A stretch of DNA of 64,000 nucleotides from Hymenobacter crusticola. GTDB taxonomy: Bacteria; Bacteroidota; Bacteroidia; Cytophagales; Hymenobacteraceae. The position numbers and the translations under genes were made by a program. Each line of letters opens with the position of its first letter. The stretch's first letter is position 1. Under the pieces are notes generated by a model. It made no database searches, was not told where the DNA came from, and was given only the letters and a program-made list of their open reading frames with translations. The stretch lies in contig NZ_MTSE01000009.1 in NCBI RefSeq assembly GCF_002154225.1, positions 1 through 64,000 on the forward strand, written 5' to 3'. Of this stretch, positions 59,088-64,000 are shown in pieces.

Positions 59088-61676
59088 ATGAACAAGAGTT
59101 TCACGGTCTTGCTGCTCGCCTTCTGTTGGGCCGCTTTGTTAACCCCCGCTGTTGCCCAGCGCCCCAAACAAACCAAGCAGGGCGATGTGTACGTGGATAA
59201 GAAGGGAGTGCTCCGCTGGCAGCAGGGCAAGCAAGAAGTTGCCTTATTTGGCGTAAACTACACAACTCCATTCGCTTATGCCTACCGGGCGCACCAGCAG
59301 CTAGGTGTCTCGCCCGAGCAAGCCATTGCCCAAGACGTGTACCACCTGTCCCGACTAGGGCTTGACGCTTTTCGGGTGCACGTATGGGACATTGAAATCA
59401 CGGACACGCTCGGCAACCTTCAGGAAAATGAGCACCTGCGCCTGCTCGACTATTTGGTGGCGCAGCTGAAGCAGCGCGGCATCAAGGCCATCCTGACGCC
59501 GATTGCCTACTGGGGCAACGCCTACCCGGAGCCCACCAACACGGGGCCTGGCTTTTCCAGCATCTACTCCAAGCAGCAGGCCTACACCAACCCGCGGGCC
59601 ATTCGGGCGCAGGAAAACTACCTGACGCAGTTTTTGAACCATCGCAACACGTACACCAAACTGCTCAACCGCGAGGACCCCGACATCATTGCGTTTGAGG
59701 TGTGCAATGAACCTAGCTACCGCAAGCCTGAAGAACCAGTAACGTCGTTTGCCAACCGCATGGCGCAGGCTATTCGGGCCACGGGCTGCCGTAAGCCGGT
59801 GTTCTACAACATCGCCGAAAACCCCAGCGTGCACGACGCCATTTTAAACGCCAACGTCGACGGACTGACCTATCAATGGTACCCGCAGGGGCTGGTGAGC
59901 GGCCACACGCTACGCGGCAACTTCCTGCCTTTTGTTGATCAGTATCCTATCCCATACCAGAAAGATGCACGCTTCCAGCGCCGAGCCAAGATGGTGTACG
60001 AGTTTGAGTCGGCCGATATTCTGCAACCGGTGATGTACCCGTTCATGGCCCGCAGCTTCCGCTCGGCCGGTTTCCAGTGGGCCACGCAGTTCGCCTACGA
60101 CCCCATGGCCATTGCCTACGTCAACACCGAATACCAAACGCATTACCTCAACCTAGCCTACACGCCTTCCAAAGCCCTGAGCCTGCTCATTGCCTCGCGG
60201 GTGTTCCACGACGTAAAGCGCGGCCAAAGCTTTCCGCGTTACCCCGCCGACTCGCTGTTCGATGCTTTCCGCGTGAGCTACCGCCAGGGCTTGAGCGAGA
60301 TGAACACGGCCGCAGACTTTTTCTATACCAGTTCCACTCAAACTGCGCCGCGCCAAGCAGCTAGCTTGCAGCACGTGGCAGGCGTAGGTTCGTCGCCGGT
60401 GGTGCGCTACCAAGGCACGGGGGCGTACTTTCTGGATAAGCTAGCGCCTGGCGTGTGGCGCTTAGAAGTGATGCCCGATGCCGTAGCGTTGCGCGACCCG
60501 TTTGAGCGTACTTCACTGCAAAAGATCGTCACGCAGATCGTGTGGAACGATCAACCCATACGCGTAACCTTACCCGACCTAGGTGCCGCTTTCACGGTGC
60601 AAGGCCTGAACGAGGGCAACACCTTCAACGGAACCGCTACCAACGGCAACGTGGTACTGCGCCCCGGCGCATACTTGCTAGCAGCCTCCGGCAAAACGAC
60701 TGCTGCCTGGACCGCTCAAACCGTCGTGAACAACCGGAAGCTAGGTGAGTTTGTGGCTCCGCCAGCCACCAACCTGCCGCCCCAAGTGGTGCACACGCCC
60801 GCCGTGCAAGCTACGGCCGGGCAGCCGTTGCAAGTCATGGCGCAAGTTGCTGGTGCTGATGCTGCTGATAGCGTGATGCTGGTGGCGCGCTCGTACTACG
60901 GTGCTACGCGGGTGCTGCCCATGACGCGCCCCACCTTGCTCACCGCCACTGCTGCGGTGCCCGCTGAATTGATGCGAGCCGGGCTGTTGCAATACTGGAT
61001 TGTAGTGCGCAAGCCCCAGCAAGCCCTAACGTTTCCCGGTGGTTTTGCCGGAACGCCCCGCGACTGGGATTATTTTCACAATGAGCACTGGGAAGTATCG
61101 GTAGTGGCTCCCAACGCCCCGCTCACGCTCTTCAACGCACAAGACGATAAAGAGCAAGTAGACGTAGCAAGGCTAGCCCGCAGCAGCTATAGCGACTACG
61201 TGACTAGTGCGGCGGGCACCCTCAACTTGCGCTTGTTGGTACCGACACCGCGCACCGGCGAGCCTGCCAACGAGCCTGGTCCGGCCATTGCCCTGCGTGC
61301 CTACCTAGGCCAGAAAATGCAGGCGCGGGCTACGGCACTCAGCGGCTTCAAGGAACTGGTGGTGAAGGCCCGCGCTAGCCAACCGGGCGCTAGGGTGAAA
61401 GTGGTGCTAGCCACCAAAGATGCCGCCGCGTACTCCGTTGCCGTACCGGTAACGGAAGTAATGCAGGAAATTCGCGTCCCATTGGCCAGCCTCCGGCCTG
61501 ATGCATTGCTTCTGATTCCGCGGCCATACCCTAGCTTCTTGCCGCTCACCTTCCAAACTACGGCCGCCCCAAAACCATTGGTGCTAAGTGAAGTAGAAGT
61601 ACTGCAACTTATCCTCGACGCGGGTGCGGAGGGTACAGCGCCTAGCTTGGATATCGAGTCGATCTGGGTCGAATAG
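59088..61676 (+). CDS. GH5-like exported glycoside hydrolase with C-terminal beta domains
   Basis: 862 residues. Signal peptide (VLLLAFCWAALLTPAVAQ). Clan GH-A barrel: LFGVNYTTPFAYAYRAH, LGLDAFRVHVWDIEITD, acid/base Glu208 in AFEVCNEPSY and nucleophile Glu305 in KMVYEFESAD. The C-terminal ~500 residues are beta-rich modules without a recognisable CBM or T9SS signature. Family GH5-like; subfamily and substrate unknown. It lies downstream of the kinase and upstream, convergently, of SusE and SusD, and has a strong terminator. Confidence 0.75.
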   Translation: MNKSFTVLLLAFCWAALLTPAVAQRPKQTKQGDVYVDKKGVLRWQQGKQEVALFGVNYTTPFAYAYRAHQQLGVSPEQAIAQDVYHLSRLGLDAFRVHVWDIEITDTLGNLQENEHLRLLDYLVAQLKQRGIKAILTPIAYWGNAYPEPTNTGPGFSSIYSKQQAYTNPRAIRAQENYLTQFLNHRNTYTKLLNREDPDIIAFEVCNEPSYRKPEEPVTSFANRMAQAIRATGCRKPVFYNIAENPSVHDAILNANVDGLTYQWYPQGLVSGHTLRGNFLPFVDQYPIPYQKDARFQRRAKMVYEFESADILQPVMYPFMARSFRSAGFQWATQFAYDPMAIAYVNTEYQTHYLNLAYTPSKALSLLIASRVFHDVKRGQSFPRYPADSLFDAFRVSYRQGLSEMNTAADFFYTSSTQTAPRQAASLQHVAGVGSSPVVRYQGTGAYFLDKLAPGVWRLEVMPDAVALRDPFERTSLQKIVTQIVWNDQPIRVTLPDLGAAFTVQGLNEGNTFNGTATNGNVVLRPGAYLLAASGKTTAAWTAQTVVNNRKLGEFVAPPATNLPPQVVHTPAVQATAGQPLQVMAQVAGADAADSVMLVARSYYGATRVLPMTRPTLLTATAAVPAELMRAGLLQYWIVVRKPQQALTFPGGFAGTPRDWDYFHNEHWEVSVVAPNAPLTLFNAQDDKEQVDVARLARSSYSDYVTSAAGTLNLRLLVPTPRTGEPANEPGPAIALRAYLGQKMQARATALSGFKELVVKARASQPGARVKVVLATKDAAAYSVAVPVTEVMQEIRVPLASLRPDALLLIPRPYPSFLPLTFQTTAAPKPLVLSEVEVLQLILDAGAEGTAPSLDIESIWVE

Positions 61677-61698
61677 CGTAACCAATAGACTTATGTCC

Positions 61699-61735
61699 AA
61701 CAAAAAAGCCGCTGATTATCAGCGGCTTTTTTGTT
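61699..61735. terminator. Bidirectional terminator after the GH5-like gene
   Basis: AACAAAAAAGCCGCTGA pairs perfectly with TCAGCGGCTTTTTTGTT around TTA, giving T runs both ways. Confidence 0.85.
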
Positions 61736-61757
61736 AACTCTAGGTTCTGGACGCTTA

Positions 61758-62549
61758 CTATTGCTTCAAGGAGTACGTCTTGTTATTTAGATCTAAAATG
61801 ACGGTGTAGGTACCGGCAGTCGTGACCATAATATCATTGCCCGGATTTGTATCGATAGGAGCGGTGCCGCTGCTATTTCTAGTACTAGTAGAGCCGTAGC
61901 TGGTAACCCAGGCCTTATTCAACCGGAACTTGAACGCCCCTGCATTCAGTGCACGCTTCGTCGTGTAAGCTTTCAGGTCACAATCATAGGTAAGCTGTAC
62001 ATCAGTATCCCAATCAACTCCCGCAGGTCCGATAATCGACCATACGTCTGCAGTAGGAGGTACGCACGCTTTGTAGATGGTAGCCGTGAGCGGAACGGTT
62101 GGCGAAAGCACGGGGCTGTTGGCGGCGTAGCTAGCCTGCAAACGCACTTCTAGCGGTGTTGCTGTGCCGGGCGTAAGACCTAGGGTAGTCAGGCTGGAGT
62201 TCAGCGCATCTACGGTTACAGCTGTGGTAGGGCCGTTGCCGGCAGCAATGGATACGGGGGCCGCAAAGTTGTTGCCCTGCTTATCTAGTTGCAGGTTGTA
62301 TGTAACCGCCGGATTATACGGGTGCTCGACCTTATCCCACGTGAAGGAAGTAATAGGCATCCAGGTGTACGTAATCGCCGTTTGGGCGCCATTAGCCTGG
62401 TTGAGCACAACTGTGTTGGTGGAGGCGGTTAGACTAGGTGTGCTATTGGGCTTCAGCGTGGCCTTTACTTCATCTTTCTCGCAAGCCGTGAAAGAAAGCG
62501 CCGCTATAGCAAATAGGCCCGCCAGCGCTTGGGTAAGCCGATTTTTCAT
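61758..62549 (-). CDS. SusE-like outer-membrane lipoprotein
   Basis: 263 residues. Lipidated Cys in ALSFTACEKDEVKA. SusE N-terminal domain (LTASTNTVVLNQ, TWMPITSFTWDKVEHPY, VTYNLQLDKQGNNF) followed by one CBM-like repeat (VWSIIGPAGVDWDTDVQLTY, AFKFRLNKAWVTSYG, AGTYTVILDLNNKTYSL). It binds glycans at the cell surface beside SusCD. Third gene of a leftward SusC(off window)-SusD-SusE operon. Confidence 0.88.
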   Translation of the reverse strand: MKNRLTQALAGLFAIAALSFTACEKDEVKATLKPNSTPSLTASTNTVVLNQANGAQTAITYTWMPITSFTWDKVEHPYNPAVTYNLQLDKQGNNFAAPVSIAAGNGPTTAVTVDALNSSLTTLGLTPGTATPLEVRLQASYAANSPVLSPTVPLTATIYKACVPPTADVWSIIGPAGVDWDTDVQLTYDCDLKAYTTKRALNAGAFKFRLNKAWVTSYGSTSTRNSSGTAPIDTNPGNDIMVTTAGTYTVILDLNNKTYSLKQ

Positions 62550-62580
62550 GATTTGTCTGGTAAAAGTGGGAAGTAGAAAA

Positions 62581-62608
62581 GCTGTTCCTCTTATGAAAAG
62601 AGGAACAG
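62581..62608 (-). terminator. Intercistronic hairpin between SusD and SusE
   Basis: GCTGTTCCTCTT pairs with AAGAGGAACAGC around 4 nt. Read leftward it is followed by TTTTCT. Probably a partial terminator, as in the PKD-GH16 gap of the beta-glucan operon. Confidence 0.55.
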
Positions 62609-62618
62609 CAGTAGACAG

Positions 62619-64000
62619 TTAGTAACCAGCGTTTTGAACCAAGTTCGGGTTCACGCTCAAGTCGGCAGATGGGATGGGGAACAGATTGCGGAACTCCGGC
62701 ACGCTCGTGCCTGCCGCTACGCCGCCCTTCCAGGGCCACAAGTAGGTAGAGCCCGTGAAGCGGCCGTAGCGGATCAAGTCGGTGCGGCGGGTGGCTTCCC
62801 AGAACAGCTCACGTGAGCGTTCGTTCAGGAGGAAGTCTAGCGTCAGGTTCGTAGCCGTGATGTTGCCAGCCGACGTGTTATTAAAGGCACGCGTGCGGAC
62901 GCGGTTCACATACGTCAGCGCTAGGCCTTGGTCGCCGCCGCCACGCAGGGCTGCTTCGGCGTACATCAAGTACACGTCGGCTAGGCGGAACATGGGGAAG
63001 TCTGTATCGACGAACGTGGGGTCGGTGCCTGCTACGCCGGTAGAAGAAATGTTCTTGAACTTGATCGGCACGTAGCCATACTTAAAATCCGTTTGAACCA
63101 CGATGTCTCGCGTCTGACCACCGGTCACGAACTTGCCGCGGCTATCAGCGGCCGTGTCTGCGAACTGCTGGTAGAGGTTAGCCGTCGTGCGAATACCGCC
63201 CCAGCCACCACCTACGCCGTAGCGAGCTGGGTTCCAGTTGGCATCAGCCGTACCAGCAATGGCAGCGTGCGTGATGAAGGTTGTGCCGCCGTACGTTTGC
63301 GTCCGCTTGCCGTCGTACACCACCGGGAAGATAATTTCGCGGCTCGTGTTATTATCGGTACGAAACAGGTTAGCGTAACGTGTGGTGAGCGAGTAAGCAC
63401 CGCTATCAATTACCTTCTTCGCGTAGGTGGCGCATTCGCTGTAGCGGGCAGTGCCGGTGTACACTTGGGCGTTCAAATAAAGCTTAGCAAGCAGCGTCCA
63501 GGCCGCCGCCTTATCCGCCCGGCCATACTGGTTCTGACCCGGTGCTACTAGGTCGGCATCAATAGCGATGAGCTCACTTTCAATGTACTTGAACAAGTCA
63601 GCCCGGCTGATCTGTTTCGGCGGCGTGGTGCCGCCGATTTCGTCATTTTCCGTGGCGAAAGGCGGGTTGCCGTACAAATCCAGCGCGTGGTAGTAGGAGA
63701 GAGCCCGCAGGAAACGCACTTCAGCCCGTAAATTCCGGGCAGTAGTAGCATCATTGCCCGTGATGTTACGATCAGCTAGCTTGGCGTCAGTTGCTTCGGA
63801 CAGGAAGCCATTGCACAAGGTTACTTCGTAGAGAATACGGCTGTACAGACCGCGCACAAATACACCGCTAGTCGTCCAGTTCATATTGTGAAAATCCTGT
63901 ACGCCAGGGTCATTCCACGCAATAACGGCTTCGTCGGTGGTCAGCTCCTGCGCGCTCCACAGCTGACGGATGTAGTCAGAAGTACCTTGGTCGATGCCCT
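62619..64000 (-). CDS. SusD-like lipoprotein, cut by the window edge
   Basis: The frame is open beyond 64000, so the N-terminus and lipobox are missing; the Met at 63884 is internal. The visible part has LWSAQELTTDEAVIAWNDPG, the SusD core ARNLRAEVRFLRALSYYHAL, YGNPPFAT, and the C-terminal FRLADVYLMYAEAALRGGG, LLNERSRELFWEATRRTDLIRYGRF, and NPNLVQNAGY. The outer-membrane glycan-binding partner of a SusC that should lie just to the right. With SusE and GH13 next to it, starch is the likely substrate. Confidence 0.92.
   Translation of the reverse strand, partial: GIDQGTSDYIRQLWSAQELTTDEAVIAWNDPGVQDFHNMNWTTSGVFVRGLYSRILYEVTLCNGFLSEATDAKLADRNITGNDATTARNLRAEVRFLRALSYYHALDLYGNPPFATENDEIGGTTPPKQISRADLFKYIESELIAIDADLVAPGQNQYGRADKAAAWTLLAKLYLNAQVYTGTARYSECATYAKKVIDSGAYSLTTRYANLFRTDNNTSREIIFPVVYDGKRTQTYGGTTFITHAAIAGTADANWNPARYGVGGGWGGIRTTANLYQQFADTAADSRGKFVTGGQTRDIVVQTDFKYGYVPIKFKNISSTGVAGTDPTFVDTDFPMFRLADVYLMYAEAALRGGGDQGLALTYVNRVRTRAFNNTSAGNITATNLTLDFLLNERSRELFWEATRRTDLIRYGRFTGSTYLWPWKGGVAAGTSVPEFRNLFPIPSADLSVNPNLVQNAGY

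Noticed and set aside
1..64000. CRISPR arrays, tRNA genes, insertion sequences and prophage
   Set aside because: No regularly spaced repeats, no cloverleaf with a CCA end, no intact transposase and no phage genes were seen. Small tRNAs could be missed by eye.

Overview
The window looks like the chromosome of an aerobic, Gram-negative Bacteroidota bacterium of the Hymenobacter/Cytophagales type. The evidence is Bacteroidota-style promoters (TTG, about 21 bases, TAnnTTTG), SusC/SusD pairs, a type IX secretion (T9SS) sorting domain, many lipoproteins, a fused E1 alpha/beta 2-oxoacid dehydrogenase, DUF4468, DUF1573 and DUF2027-Smr proteins, a GC content near 57 percent, and an unusual abundance of CTAG. 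The organism name is inference; no rRNA or marker gene is present.

Layout. Positions 1-22,000 are mostly housekeeping: DUF4468 protein, glycosyltransferase and flippase, AMP nucleosidase, a solo HsdR-N protein, SUKH and LTA-synthase-like sulfatase, alanine dehydrogenase, DUF1573 protein, branched-chain 2-oxoacid dehydrogenase, LuxE-like acyltransferase, an NtrC-like regulator without a visible DNA-binding domain, PQQ sugar dehydrogenase plus cytochrome c, DPP-IV, and a sulfite-oxidase-like/flavin reductase pair. Positions 22,000-40,800 form a beta-glucan utilisation locus: GH5-CBM6, a 7TM receptor fused to a transposase-type zinc ribbon, SusC, SusD, a PKD lipoprotein, GH16 lipoprotein, GH3, GH30, and a secreted GH16-CBM6-T9SS protein. 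RNase P RNA, a subtilase lipoprotein, a second GH3-like enzyme and an M1 peptidase follow (40,800-47,300). Positions 47,500-52,100 are a KaiC-KaiB-KaiB-histidine kinase-response regulator cluster. After Smr and DUF2279 proteins, positions 54,800-64,000 contain a probable starch-type locus: GH13 T9SS amylase, N-acetylglucosamine kinase, a GH5-like hydrolase, SusE, and a SusD that runs off the right edge.

Main discovery. Four beta-glucan-locus transcription units (GH5 plus receptor; SusC operon; GH30; GH16-T9SS) share one upstream module. It is a near-identical 20-bp box (RCGTGTG, two free bases, GTAAGTGTATA with one mismatch in one copy), in the orientation of transcription, whose start lies exactly 104 bp (two copies) or exactly 93 bp (two copies) before the -7 element. 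Every copy has a TTG-N21-TAnnTTyG promoter. A second element, TTGTTTCTTA-like, lies 74-75 bp further upstream in three copies. The same locus encodes, co-directionally with GH5, a predicted inner-membrane receptor (extracytoplasmic sensor, 7 TM helices, coiled coil) whose output domain is an IS1595-type transposase zinc ribbon plus helical segment without a nuclease domain. I propose that this is a membrane-tethered transcription factor, domesticated from a transposase DNA-binding region, that reads the 20-bp box and controls beta-glucan use. The box and its spacing are seen directly; the protein-to-site link is inference.

Working together: surface GH16, GH5 and GH30 would cut beta-1,3/1,6-glucan, SusCD would import the oligosaccharides, and GH3 would release glucose.
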